This document shows, one piece after another, positions 42,893 to 51,341 of a stretch of DNA of 64,000 nucleotides. The translations under genes were made by a program, and so were the position numbers. Position 1 is the stretch's first letter. Each line of letters begins with the position of its first letter. The notes below the pieces were generated by a model that worked only from the letters and a program-made list of their open reading frames with translations, was not told the origin of the DNA and ran no database searches. The stretch is from BOG-931 sp963761525 (GTDB lineage: Bacteria; Pseudomonadota; Alphaproteobacteria; Rhizobiales; Xanthobacteraceae): the NCBI GenBank assembly GCA_963761525.1, contig CAVXHG010000006.1, positions 310,001 to 374,000 on the forward strand, written 5' to 3'.

Positions 42893-43147
42893 TTACTTCT
42901 TCTCTGCAGCCTTGATCGGATCTTTCACGTTCGGAAAAGTGGCGAACTCGGCATCGTAGAGATCGCCGTTCTTCGGCGCTGGCCACCATGAAGTTCAGCC
43001 GCATCCCGTCATTCGCCTTCCTGAACGCAGCAACGAAAGCGTTGTTCATCGCCGAGTCGTGATCGGCGGAACAGACGTGCGCTGTGACCGTACCGATCAC
43101 TGCATCACCCATGCCGTTGCGGCGGCCAGAAATAGCTTACGATTCAT
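42893..43147 (-). pseudogene. Decayed remnant of the ABC transporter substrate-binding protein gene
   Basis: The 255-base remnant starts with a signal peptide 'MNRKLFLAAATA' at 43147, then (after a frame change) 'GTVTAHVCSADHDSAMNNAFV' and 'KANDGMRLNFMVAS', a block from the middle to C-terminal half of leucine-type binding proteins. It then jumps directly to the extreme C-terminus 'NGDLYDAEFATFPNVKDPIK' in a third frame, ending at TAA 42893. An intact gene would be about 1.2 kb. The order of the fragments is collinear, so at least two internal deletions have removed most of the gene, not a simple frameshift. Confidence 0.8.
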
Positions 43148-43345
43148 AGAGTTCCCCCGGAAGAGATCGTTTCGTCACGATCGGGCCGCATACCATCATT
43201 CCGGCTCGGCCTTGTCCAGACTCGGCGCCGATTTCGCGCCGTTTCACCTTGTCGCGCGCCGCATCGAACCTGCCGTCTCGTGCGGGCTGTGCTAGCATCC
43301 GACAAGCAAGGCGGGCGGCACCGCCTCAAAAACGAGCGTGCTGCA

Positions 43346-44320
43346 ATGGGTGGAATACGTGCATTGGGATTGACGGTGCTCGCTGTCGCCGCTGCCGGTT
43401 TTGTGAGCAGTGCGACAGCGCAGCCCTTTCCCAATCAACCAATCCGATTGTATGTCCCGGCCGCACCCGGCGGACCGACCGATATTCCGGCCCGCCTCGT
43501 CTTACAAATCATCCCGAAGCTTGGACAACCGGGCGTGGTAGAGAATCGCCCTGGCGCCGGTGGCGCTATCGCCGCACGGTTCATCGCCAGCGCTACGCCC
43601 GACGGCTATTCGCTACTGGTCTGCAATACCAGCGTACTCGCCGTCTTCCCGGCCGTTTCGGCCAGCGCCGGATACGATCCGATTAAAGACTTTGCAGCGG
43701 TCGCCAAGGTATCCGAGAGCTATCAGATCCTCGTGCTCAATCCGTCACTGCCGTACAAATCTGTCGGCGAACTCGTCTCCTACGCCAAGGCCAATCCCGG
43801 CAAGCTGACCTTCGCGCATACCGGCCCGGGCGGTCTGCCGCATTTGACAGGCGAATTGTTCAAAGCGCTCGCCGGCGTCGACATCCTTGGCGTCTCTTAT
43901 AAGAGCGGCGGCGAATCGGTCGCCGCCGTGCTCGGCCATCAGGTCGACATGACTTTCGAAAGCGTCACTATCCTTTTGCCGCTCATCCACGACGGCAAAC
44001 TGCGCGCGTTGGCCATCACGTCGCACGAGCGTACGCCGCTGGCGCCCGATCTACCGACAATGATTGAAGCCGGGGTTCCCGGTTACGAGGTGACCTCATT
44101 CAACGGGATCGTCGCGCCGGCGGGCACACCGCCGCCGGTGGTGAACTTGCTTAACAAGACGATCAACGACGGCCTGGCAACGCCTGAGAACAAGGAGGCG
44201 ATCGCGCATCTCGGCGCGATCTCCAATCCCGGCTCACCGCAGGATTTTGCCGCATTCATCGCGGCACAGCACCGCAAATGGCTGCAAGTGGCAAAGTCCG
44301 CGCACATCAGCATCGATTAG
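43346..44320 (+). CDS. Bug-family (tripartite tricarboxylate transporter-type) binding protein
   Basis: 325-residue periplasmic receptor. Start at 43346 gives a signal peptide 'MGGIRALGLTVLAVAAAGFV' cleaved after 'SSATAQ'. The mature protein begins 'PFPNQPIRLYVPAAPGGPTDI', the Bug signature, followed by 'PGVVENRPGAGGAIAARFIA', 'GPGGLPHLTGELFKALAGVD' and 'GVPGYEVTSFNGIVAPAGTP'. No TctA/TctB membrane genes are nearby, so this is an orphan receptor, common in this group. Its ligand is probably a carboxylate. It precedes a class III dioxygenase homologue by 29 bases, likely in one operon. Confidence 0.9.
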   Translation: MGGIRALGLTVLAVAAAGFVSSATAQPFPNQPIRLYVPAAPGGPTDIPARLVLQIIPKLGQPGVVENRPGAGGAIAARFIASATPDGYSLLVCNTSVLAVFPAVSASAGYDPIKDFAAVAKVSESYQILVLNPSLPYKSVGELVSYAKANPGKLTFAHTGPGGLPHLTGELFKALAGVDILGVSYKSGGESVAAVLGHQVDMTFESVTILLPLIHDGKLRALAITSHERTPLAPDLPTMIEAGVPGYEVTSFNGIVAPAGTPPPVVNLLNKTINDGLATPENKEAIAHLGAISNPGSPQDFAAFIAAQHRKWLQVAKSAHISID

Positions 44321-44349
44321 CAAACAGGCGAAAATGAAGGAGTTTGGTC

Positions 44350-45348
44350 ATGGCTAAAATCGTTCTCGGCGCCGGAAGCTCCCACACGCCGATGCTGCTC
44401 GCCTCCGATGAGACGCTGCCGCGCTTTCTGGAGACCGATCAGAAAATCAAGCATCGCGACAAGGAAGGCCGGCCGACCACCTACGCCGACCTTCTGGAAA
44501 AGGCCGACCCAAAAATGGTGGCGATGACTGCGCCGTCCGAACTGGCGGCACGGCAGAATAAAGTGCGCGCCGCGATGGCGCAGTTAAGCAAGACACTGAA
44601 CAATTCGAGCCTCGATACACTGATCGTGATGAGCGACGACCAGGATGAAGCCTATCTCGAGGACGCGCGGCCGACCTTTGCGATCTACTACGGCGACACC
44701 ATCCTCAACAGCAACGAGCAGCACGAGCAGTACCACAAGCGGTTTCCGGAATGGTACGTAAAGAACCGGCAGGGTTTCTTCGAGGAGGGCAAGCCCCGCG
44801 CCTATCCGGTCGATGCAAAACTCGCCGTGCATCTGATCGAATACCTGATGGATCACGGTTTCGATCCGGCTTCGTCGAAGCGGATGCGCGAGGGCGAAGG
44901 CGAAGGCCACGGCATGGCCTATGTCCATCGCCGCCTGATGGACGAAGCCACGCCGATCCCGATCGTGCCGGTATTCCTCAATACCTACTTCCCGCCGAAC
45001 CAGCCGCGGCCGCGCCGCTGCTACGAGCTGGGCCAGGCCATTCGAAAGGCGGTCGAGAGTTTTGCCGGCAACGCACGGGTCGGCGTGATCGCTTCCGGCG
45101 GCTTAAGTCATTTCCTGGTCGACGAGGATTTCGACCGCGCCATTCTCAAGGCCTGCGCCGACAAGGATGCAAACTTTCTGCAAAACCTGCCGCGCAACAA
45201 GCTCAATTCCGGCAGTTCGGAGATCCTCAACTGGGTCGGCATCGCCGGCGCCTGCGAGCACCTCGATCTGAACTGGTTCGAATATGTGCCCGGCTATCGC
45301 ACCCCGGCTGGCACAGGCACAGGCTTGAGCTTCGCAAGCTGGGCTTAG
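44350..45348 (+). CDS. Class III extradiol dioxygenase-like (LigB domain) protein
   Basis: 332 residues in the LigB fold. Start ATG 44350 is preceded by GAAGGAG; TTG 44344 is also in frame. The N-terminal metal ligand H12 is present in 'GAGSSHTPMLL'. The second histidine ligand of LigB (in 'YNDHAS') corresponds to Q98 in 'VMSDDQDEAYLED'. The C-terminal side has 'GVIASGGLSHFLVDEDFD', where LigB has the catalytic base His and Glu. Such 'DDQ' members are an unassigned branch, so ring cleavage activity should not be assumed. Context: it follows a Bug receptor and sits 4.5 kb from real ligAB. Confidence 0.85.
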   Translation: MAKIVLGAGSSHTPMLLASDETLPRFLETDQKIKHRDKEGRPTTYADLLEKADPKMVAMTAPSELAARQNKVRAAMAQLSKTLNNSSLDTLIVMSDDQDEAYLEDARPTFAIYYGDTILNSNEQHEQYHKRFPEWYVKNRQGFFEEGKPRAYPVDAKLAVHLIEYLMDHGFDPASSKRMREGEGEGHGMAYVHRRLMDEATPIPIVPVFLNTYFPPNQPRPRRCYELGQAIRKAVESFAGNARVGVIASGGLSHFLVDEDFDRAILKACADKDANFLQNLPRNKLNSGSSEILNWVGIAGACEHLDLNWFEYVPGYRTPAGTGTGLSFASWA

Positions 45349-45356
45349 TTTCCGCG

Positions 45357-46058
45357 TCAGCCACAAGGCTCCATCCCTCTCGCCTTGATCGCAGGCAAGA
45401 CGGACGCAGACCTTAGGAAGTTGATGAGCGCCTTGGCGAGCGCCGGATTCGCAGCATCTTTGGTGATCGCAGCGGCGACGACTGTGACGTCCTGCAACTC
45501 TTCCGGCAACGGGCCCACAAGCTGGATTCCTTGCACCGGTACAATCTCGCTGATGAACTGAATGGCAACGTCGGCCTCGCCGCGCGCCACCAGCTCCGCG
45601 CTCAGGCTGCCGTCGTTCAGTATTGACTTGTCCTTGAGCCGGTCAGCTATACCCAATCGGTCGATCACCTTGGCAAAATGAATACCGCTTCTGCCTCCGA
45701 CCGCAGGATCGGTGTAGACGATCGATCTTGCCGCAAGCAGCATCCGTTTAACCGCTTCCACCGAATCTATCTCAGGTTTTGCTGCGCGGGCGTGCACCGC
45801 GACACCGATACGATTGGTGGCTATGGCGGTGCAGCCTCCAGCAGCGATCAAACCTTCACGCCGAATATCCTCGATGCCGGGCGCGCCGAGCAGCACCAGA
45901 TCCACCTGGTCGCCGCGCATCAGACTTGTTTTGATCCGGCCCGGCGGCCCGTACGTTATCGTCAACTTGCACGCCGTTTCACGTTCGAATTGCGGCGCGA
46001 CTTCCTGCAATACGCCACGCAAGATGTTGGAGCTCAATACTCTGATCTCGGGCGGCAT
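45357..46058 (-). CDS. ModA-like substrate-binding domain protein without a signal peptide
   Basis: 233 residues in the periplasmic type II binding fold: 'IRVLSSNILRGVLQEVAPQFE' at the N-terminus, 'LTITYGPPGRIKTSLMRGDQVDLVLLGAPG', 'IVYTDPAVGGRSGIHFAKVIDRLG' and 'LINFLRSASVLPAIKARGMEP'. It resembles molybdate-binding protein ModA, yet starts directly at the domain with no leader, so either it works in the cytoplasm or the start is wrong; no upstream in-frame leader was found. It is the last gene of a three-gene leftward unit with a Bug receptor and an ornithine cyclodeaminase-like gene. Confidence 0.8.
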   Translation of the reverse strand: MPPEIRVLSSNILRGVLQEVAPQFERETACKLTITYGPPGRIKTSLMRGDQVDLVLLGAPGIEDIRREGLIAAGGCTAIATNRIGVAVHARAAKPEIDSVEAVKRMLLAARSIVYTDPAVGGRSGIHFAKVIDRLGIADRLKDKSILNDGSLSAELVARGEADVAIQFISEIVPVQGIQLVGPLPEELQDVTVVAAAITKDAANPALAKALINFLRSASVLPAIKARGMEPCG

Positions 46059-46100
46059 TACAGTTCATCGTGCCAGCTTCGAGCCGGCTTCCGGTCCAGG

Positions 46101-47111
46101 CTATTCCTGCGGCAAGCCCACCTGTTGGACGATTGGAGTCCAGCGCGCGACTTCTTCACCAATATACCGCGCTGCGGCGGCCGTATCCACATCGGCTAGG
46201 ACTTGAAAGCCGGCGGCGGCGAAGCGCTCTTTAAGGACCGTACTTTGCATTGCTTGCCGCGTCACTTCCGCGACCTTGGCGACGACAGGCGCAGGTGTAT
46301 TTGCCGGTGCAAACAGGCCGACAAACAGGCGCGCGATAAATCCGGGGTAGCCTTGTTCAACACCGGTCTGGATATCGGGCATTGCGGCAAGACGGCGATC
46401 CGACGCGACCGCGAGGATCCTGATCTCACCCCGTCGGTGCATCTCAAGGATCGTTTCGCTCATCATCGGTGTCGCTATAGGGACGTGCCCTGCAATCACA
46501 TCAGTCATCGCCGGGTTACCACCTCTATACGGAACGTGCGTGATATCCGGACAATCGGCCAGGCGCTTGAACAGCTCGCCGGCCAGATTGGATACGGTTC
46601 CCGCGCCAGCCGAGCCATAACTGAGACGACCAGGATTGCTCTTCGCGTAGGCGACAAGTTCGCGCAGATTGGTAACAGGCACGCTGGGGTTGACCACGAT
46701 CGACGCGATGGATTCGCAGATGATCGCGATAGGCTCGAAGCTTGCAACGGAATACGAAAGATTCGGCAAGATTGGGCTAAGCACCAATTCGCTGGTCGTT
46801 CCGAACAGTAGCGTGTAACCATCGGGCGTCGCGCGGGCCGCAAGCGCGGCGCCGATCGTGCCGCCACCGCCTCCCACATTCTCAATAACTGTTGGACTGA
46901 ACGCACTGCCGACGGCGCTGCTCCATTCGCGGGCGATGATATCGACAACTCCGCCCGCGGGACGCGGCACGATCAGCCTGACCGCGTGATCGGGATAGTC
47001 TGATTGAGCTCTGCCTGGCGACGAGCCGACGGTAACCGCAGCAGAAACGAAACCCAAGTGTAGAAACTCACGACGGTTCAAGACCAAATCCTTTTCCGAC
47101 CCGACACTCAC
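46101..47111 (-). CDS. Bug-family (tripartite tricarboxylate transporter-type) binding protein, Tat-like leader
   Basis: 336-residue receptor. Leader 'VLNRREFLHLGFVSAAVTVG' carries a twin-arginine start. Mature part begins 'DYPDHAVRLIVPRPAGGVVDII' and has 'PTVIENVGGGGGTIGAALAA', 'GSAGAGTVSNLAGELFKRLAD' and 'RLFVGLFAPANTPAPVV'. No transport membrane subunits nearby. Its start overlaps the stop of the upstream cyclodeaminase-like gene (ATGA). The ligand is unknown; linkage to a cyclodeaminase-type enzyme could point to an amino or keto acid. Confidence 0.88.
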   Translation of the reverse strand: MSVGSEKDLVLNRREFLHLGFVSAAVTVGSSPGRAQSDYPDHAVRLIVPRPAGGVVDIIAREWSSAVGSAFSPTVIENVGGGGGTIGAALAARATPDGYTLLFGTTSELVLSPILPNLSYSVASFEPIAIICESIASIVVNPSVPVTNLRELVAYAKSNPGRLSYGSAGAGTVSNLAGELFKRLADCPDITHVPYRGGNPAMTDVIAGHVPIATPMMSETILEMHRRGEIRILAVASDRRLAAMPDIQTGVEQGYPGFIARLFVGLFAPANTPAPVVAKVAEVTRQAMQSTVLKERFAAAGFQVLADVDTAAAARYIGEEVARWTPIVQQVGLPQE

Positions 47112-48127
47112 GATTCGGCGGGATCGGCGCTTACCTGCTCCTCGCCAAACGGCATCTCGGTGCCAAGGCCTCGGCTGCGCGCCCGTTCATAGATCCACTG
47201 GCCGATACCTGCATCAAGCAATCCGAGGCCGGCGCACTCGTAAAGAATGATCTCGTCATCGGCGGTACGGCCGGGCTTTTTCCCGGCGACGACGTCGCAA
47301 AGGTCGGCGGCTACATCGCTCGCACCAAACTTGCCGCTCGCAACCAGACCATCGAAAGGTTTGCGCGGCGGATTGTCTCCCAATACCTGCTCGATGGCAG
47401 ACAAATAGACCCGAGAGCGTAAGACCGTCTGCTCGTCAAACTCGCCCGGCGCCAGCGACATCATCAACATGCCCGGCTCCAGCCAACCGGATTCAAAAAC
47501 AATGGTGTTTCCCGACGTCGCGGTTATGGCGATATCGGCATTACGTATCGCTTCGCGCCCGGAGTCACAGGGTACGACATCGATCGCCAGCTTCGCGCTC
47601 ATCGCTCCGCAGAATCGCCGGACATTCGCCGGATCTCGGCTGTACACTTGCAGCTTTTTGATGGGGCGCACGGCGCAAACTGCCTGTGCCATACCCATGG
47701 CGTAACGGCCAGTACCGATGATTCCGAGCGTACTGGCGTCAGCGCGCGCCAGATACTTTGCCGCAACGCCGTATGGCGCGCTGGTACGAATAGCGTGGAG
47801 GTGGAAGTCGGAAATGAGCGCCGACATCCGCATGTCCGCCCAATCGAACAGGCAGATCACCTCGGATCGATTGGTTCCGCGATATCCGGAATACACGCGT
47901 ACCGCGGCCGCGCCGAGTTCAGGCACCATACCGGGAAGTATGCGAATGTTATGCCACAAATGTCCGGGATAAGACGGATGCGTCATCGTGTAACGCTTCA
48001 AATGAAACGTCGTGCCTTCAGATTGCTGATGAAATACTCGCTCGATGACAGCGACAGCATCCGTGTAGGCGTCAGCGCCTGCCAGAGCTTCCTTCACATC
48101 TTGTTCGGTCAAAAAGAGCATGGTCAC
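47108..48127 (-). CDS. Ornithine cyclodeaminase/mu-crystallin family oxidoreductase
   Basis: 339-residue NAD(P)-dependent enzyme of the OCD/CRYM family, which includes ornithine cyclodeaminase, alanine dehydrogenase and ketimine reductases. The dinucleotide motif is 'LGIIGTGRYAMGMAQAVCAV' (about 132-151) followed by 'KLQVYSRDPANVRRFC'. 'VVPCDSGREAIRNADIAITATS' and 'LAPGEFDEQTVLRSRVYLS' are family blocks. The start is GTG 48127 or ATG 48121. The exact substrate is not predictable; it heads a unit with a Bug receptor and a ModA-like protein. Confidence 0.87.
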   Translation of the reverse strand: MTMLFLTEQDVKEALAGADAYTDAVAVIERVFHQQSEGTTFHLKRYTMTHPSYPGHLWHNIRILPGMVPELGAAAVRVYSGYRGTNRSEVICLFDWADMRMSALISDFHLHAIRTSAPYGVAAKYLARADASTLGIIGTGRYAMGMAQAVCAVRPIKKLQVYSRDPANVRRFCGAMSAKLAIDVVPCDSGREAIRNADIAITATSGNTIVFESGWLEPGMLMMSLAPGEFDEQTVLRSRVYLSAIEQVLGDNPPRKPFDGLVASGKFGASDVAADLCDVVAGKKPGRTADDEIILYECAGLGLLDAGIGQWIYERARSRGLGTEMPFGEEQVSADPAES

Positions 48128-48214
48128 ATCCGGTTTGCTCGTACAGGGTGAGCGTGTAAAAACCTCGCACCAGATAGCACATCGTGCGGGTTACACCTCA
48201 AGACTGAAGCGAAC

Positions 48215-48703
48215 CTAATGGGCCTCAGCAAAGCTGGCCCACCACGCCAGTTCATCTTTGAGGCCCGCTTGCGCGTCCGGGAATGACATCGCTGATGGCC
48301 GCGCATCGCGCGCGCCCTCGACCGCAAATTGCAGGTTGAAGTTCAAATCGGCCCAGAAGATTTCGGCTCTGCCGTCGTGGAAATGGGCTTCGAGGTACCC
48401 CTTGTCGTTCGGCAGAACATCGATCTGATGAATGTCCGCCGGGCTGTCGGAGCCGTGCACTGCAAGCGCGCGGGATGTAATCGTCTCGTTGCCCTGTGTC
48501 AGGCCGAGGATGTCGGTGACGATCTTGCTGATGCTGTCCGGTCCGCCGTGTTCGACGAGCCAGCCTTTGATCTTGGCAAGCTGCGCTTCTGACAACGGAC
48601 GCTCCGTTGCAGCCGCGCGACCGACGATACAGCCGGCTGCCAGCAAAAAACCAAGAAACGCAGCGATAGCGATTGAGACGACCCGATTCGAGCGCGCTCT
48701 CAT
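48215..48703 (-). CDS. Exported hypothetical protein, last gene of the lig operon
   Basis: 162 residues with an N-terminal hydrophobic segment (about 9-30, 'VVSIAIAAFLGFLLAAGCI') acting as a signal or anchor. A cysteine at its end may be a lipobox variant. The rest is soluble with 'LSEAQLAKIKGWLVEHGGPDSI', 'IDVLPNDKGYLEAHFHDGRAEIFWADLNF', a beta-rich pattern. No homology that I recognise. It starts 15 bases after the ligC stop, so is likely co-transcribed with the 4,5-cleavage genes. Confidence 0.75.
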   Translation of the reverse strand: MRARSNRVVSIAIAAFLGFLLAAGCIVGRAAATERPLSEAQLAKIKGWLVEHGGPDSISKIVTDILGLTQGNETITSRALAVHGSDSPADIHQIDVLPNDKGYLEAHFHDGRAEIFWADLNFNLQFAVEGARDARPSAMSFPDAQAGLKDELAWWASFAEAH

Positions 48704-48718
48704 CCTAAAGACGCCGCG

Positions 48719-49675
48719 CTAGGCGTGCGCCTTGCGCTGCGGGTCGATGATCTTTTCCAATTTGCCGAGCACGTGCATGCACGGCAGCAGCTGCGCGAGA
48801 CTGCCGTTCGGCTCGCGCTTTTCCTTGATCGCTGAGATGAATTCGCGGTCCTCAAGCTCGATGCCGTCCATCGAGACGTCGACCTTCGACACGTCGATCT
48901 TGTTGTCCTTGCCGTCGGATAGGTCGTCGTAAAACGCCTTGAACGTGCCGTTGTCGCAGATGTAGCGGAAGAACGACCCCAGCGGCCCGTCGTTATTGAA
49001 GGACAGCGACAGGGTGAGTATCGAGCCGGACGGCGTCCGCGCCACGATGCCCATATCCATCGCGATGTTAAGCTCGGGATGGATCGGCCCCTGCACTGCA
49101 TAGCAATCGGAAATGTTCTCTCCGGCCTGATACTGGAACAGGTCGACAGTGTGCGCGGCGTGATGCCAGAGCAGATGGTCAGTCCAGCTTCGCGCATTGC
49201 CGGCAGCGTTGATATTCTTGCGCCGGAAGAAGTAGGTCTGCACGTCCATCTGCTGAATTTTCAGCTCGCCCTTCTGGATCTTCTTGTGGATGTATTGATG
49301 GCTGGGATTGAAGCGGCGGACGTGGCCACCCATCGCGGTGACACCGGTTTCCTTGGCAATCTTTACCAGCGCCTCGGCGTCCTCGACGCTGTCGGTGACC
49401 GGAATCTCGATCAGCACATGCTTGCCGGCGCGCATCACCTGTTCGCCCTGGCGGAAATGCATCTTGGTCGGCGTGGTGAGGATCACCGCATCAGCGCGTT
49501 TGATGCCTTCTGACAGATCGCCGGTGTAATGCGGGACGCCGTATTTCTTGGCGATTTGTGCGGTCGAGTCCTGATTGCCGCCGATCAGCGACGTGACTTC
49601 GACATCCGGAATACGCTTGAGCGCGTCGAGATGTTTCTGGCCGAACGCACCCTGCCCCGCTACGCAGATTTTCAT
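48719..49675 (-). CDS. ligC: 4-carboxy-2-hydroxymuconate-6-semialdehyde dehydrogenase LigC
   Basis: 318-residue Gfo/Idh/MocA-fold NADP-dependent dehydrogenase that oxidises the LigAB product to 2-pyrone-4,6-dicarboxylate. Rossmann start 'CVAGQGAFGQKHLDALKRI'; the substrate domain holds 'RRFNPSHQYIHKKIQKGEL', 'QQMDVQTYFFRRKN', 'SWTDHLLWHHAAHTVDLFQY' and 'SLSFNNDGPLGSFFRYICDNG', which match Sphingobium LigC as I remember it. Length is the same. It follows ligB on the same strand after a 122-base gap containing a small palindrome. Confidence 0.93.
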   Translation of the reverse strand: MKICVAGQGAFGQKHLDALKRIPDVEVTSLIGGNQDSTAQIAKKYGVPHYTGDLSEGIKRADAVILTTPTKMHFRQGEQVMRAGKHVLIEIPVTDSVEDAEALVKIAKETGVTAMGGHVRRFNPSHQYIHKKIQKGELKIQQMDVQTYFFRRKNINAAGNARSWTDHLLWHHAAHTVDLFQYQAGENISDCYAVQGPIHPELNIAMDMGIVARTPSGSILTLSLSFNNDGPLGSFFRYICDNGTFKAFYDDLSDGKDNKIDVSKVDVSMDGIELEDREFISAIKEKREPNGSLAQLLPCMHVLGKLEKIIDPQRKAHA

Positions 49676-49759
49676 TGGTGTCCTCTTACTTGCTTGCCGC
49701 CATGGCTGGGCTTTTCCCGGCCATCTCGATCACAAAGGCACATTGCCAAATGGATCGGG

Positions 49760-49782
49760 ATGCGCGGATCAAGCCCGCGCAT
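49760..49782. repeat. Short intergenic palindrome between ligB and ligC
   Basis: ATGCGCGG (49760-49767) and CCGCGCAT (49775-49782) are perfect 8-base arms around 'atcaagc'. It resembles the '(c)gcgggtcaagcccgcgcatgacg' intergenic motif that I know from rhizobia. It may stabilise or stop the ligAB transcript upstream of ligC. Confidence 0.65.
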
Positions 49783-49797
49783 GACGCGTGGTGATCT

Positions 49798-50718
49798 CTA
49801 GCTGCGAATCCGCTCAATCTTCGCACGGGCTGCGGCGCGCTTATGTTTAGTCGCCGGTTTCGCCTTGCCCTTGCGATTTTCCAGAATGATGTGGCCGACC
49901 GCGGTATTCGATGCCGGCACGGTGTAGAAGCGATAAACCTCGTCGACCTTGTCGTCGAGCGCGCCGCGCATGATCAGCCACATCACCATCTCGATGCCCT
50001 CGGCGCCAGCCTCGCGCATATAGTCGAGATGCGGAATCTTGACCAGCTTCTGCGGGTCCTTCGTCAGATTGTCGAGGAAGTTCTTGTCCCATTTGCTGTT
50101 GATCAGGCCGGCGCGCGGGCCGGAGATTTGGTGCGACAGACCGCCGGTGCCGAAAATCACGACCCGCAGGTCGTCAGGAAATGACTCCACGGCCTTCTTG
50201 ATCGCACGGCCGAGCATGTAACAGCGATGGCCGGTCGGCGGCGGGTACATCACCACATTCACCGCAAGCGGAATAACCGGACATGGCCAGTGGCCGTCTT
50301 TCTCGACTTTGCCGAACAAAAGGTTCATCGGCACGGTCATGCCGTGGTCGATCTCCATCTTGTTGCAGATGGTGAGATCGAATTCGTCGAGGATGCAGGA
50401 CTGCGCGATGTGTGACGCCAGTGCCGGGTGGCCCTTGGCGACCGGCACCGGACGGGGACCCCAGCCTTCGTCGGCCGGCGGGAATTCCGCGGCGCAGCCA
50501 AGCGCGAAAGTCGGGATCATCTCGACCGAGAACGTCGAAGCGTGATCGTTATAAACCACGATCGCCACATCCGGCTTGGTCTCGCGCATCCACTCCTGGG
50601 ATTTCTCGAAGCCCGAGAACACCCGCTTCCAGTACGGCTCCTCGGTCTTGCCATTATCGAGCGCCGCACCGATGGCCGGCACGTGCGATGAACCTACGCC
50701 TGCAATGATTCTGGCCAC
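49798..50718 (-). CDS. ligB: Protocatechuate 4,5-dioxygenase beta (catalytic) subunit LigB
   Basis: 306 residues; opens protocatechuate between C4 and C5 using non-haem Fe(II). Ligands are H12 ('GVGSSHVPAIG') and H59 ('VVYNDHASTFSVEMIPTFALG'), with the glutamate in the 'EAGAEGIEMVMWLIMRGAL' helix. 'VIFGTGGLSHQISG' contains the catalytic base His. Compared with Sphingobium LigB, the C-terminus (about 282-306) is a Lys/Ala/Arg-rich tail 'KGKAKPATKHKRAAARAKIE'. It starts 4 bases after ligA, so the heterodimer is encoded as an operon. Confidence 0.95.
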   Translation of the reverse strand: MARIIAGVGSSHVPAIGAALDNGKTEEPYWKRVFSGFEKSQEWMRETKPDVAIVVYNDHASTFSVEMIPTFALGCAAEFPPADEGWGPRPVPVAKGHPALASHIAQSCILDEFDLTICNKMEIDHGMTVPMNLLFGKVEKDGHWPCPVIPLAVNVVMYPPPTGHRCYMLGRAIKKAVESFPDDLRVVIFGTGGLSHQISGPRAGLINSKWDKNFLDNLTKDPQKLVKIPHLDYMREAGAEGIEMVMWLIMRGALDDKVDEVYRFYTVPASNTAVGHIILENRKGKAKPATKHKRAAARAKIERIRS

Positions 50719-50722
50719 AGCT

Positions 50723-51253
50723 TCACTTCCGTTTCGCTGATTTGGGTTTGGTCTTCGCTTTGGACTTCGCGGCGGGCTTTGCCTTGGTCTTTGCTCTGAG
50801 CTTCGGCTTCGGCGCAGCGTTCTTCTTTATCGGTTCTCTATTCGAGAGAAATTTCGACGGCGTATTGTTGCCGGTCCTGGAGCGGTTGCCTTCAACGTTG
50901 CGCCCACCCTTGATCATCATGTCCGCATAATCCTGCTGCGATGATCCGGTCATCGTCGCGGCGAGGTGCTGGAATGAATGGCCGTCGGTAGCGCCGAGCT
51001 TGGCCGTGAAATAGATGTTGCCGCCCAGTTCCAGCATGCGGTTGTAATCGCGCTTGAGCACGGCATCGGCCTGCTCGGGCGTCAAGTTGAACTTCTTCAG
51101 GTACTCTGCTTCGTTCGCCTTGAAGGCCTTGCGGTTTTCGTCCTTCATCAGCGACATGCAGAACATGTTGATGCCGAAGCCCTGACGGGACCGTTCGGCG
51201 TCGAACACAAATGTGCCGGGGATATCGTCGTAATCGTGCTGCTCGCGCGCCAT
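50723..51253 (-). CDS. ligA: Protocatechuate 4,5-dioxygenase alpha subunit LigA, with basic C-terminal tail
   Basis: 176 residues; LigA forms the lid over the LigB active site. Conserved part, about 1-115: 'DIPGTFVFDAERSRQGFGIN', 'MLELGGNIYFTAKLGATDGHS', 'QHLAATMTGSSQQDYADMMI'. The start was set at ATG 51253 because GGAG is 8 bases before it, and 2 bases before an ATG two codons earlier. Known LigA is about 139 residues; here about 40 extra residues are a Lys/Ala/Pro tail ('KAKPAAKSKAKTKPKSAKRK') similar in style to the LigB tail. ligI lies 88 bases upstream. Confidence 0.93.
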   Translation of the reverse strand: MAREQHDYDDIPGTFVFDAERSRQGFGINMFCMSLMKDENRKAFKANEAEYLKKFNLTPEQADAVLKRDYNRMLELGGNIYFTAKLGATDGHSFQHLAATMTGSSQQDYADMMIKGGRNVEGNRSRTGNNTPSKFLSNREPIKKNAAPKPKLRAKTKAKPAAKSKAKTKPKSAKRK

Positions 51254-51341
51254 CCGCATTACTCCGTTAGGCTTCACATATATAGCGCAGGAAACCTTGG
51301 CAACGTAAGCGATTGATTCATTCTCGAACAGTTCTAACTCG

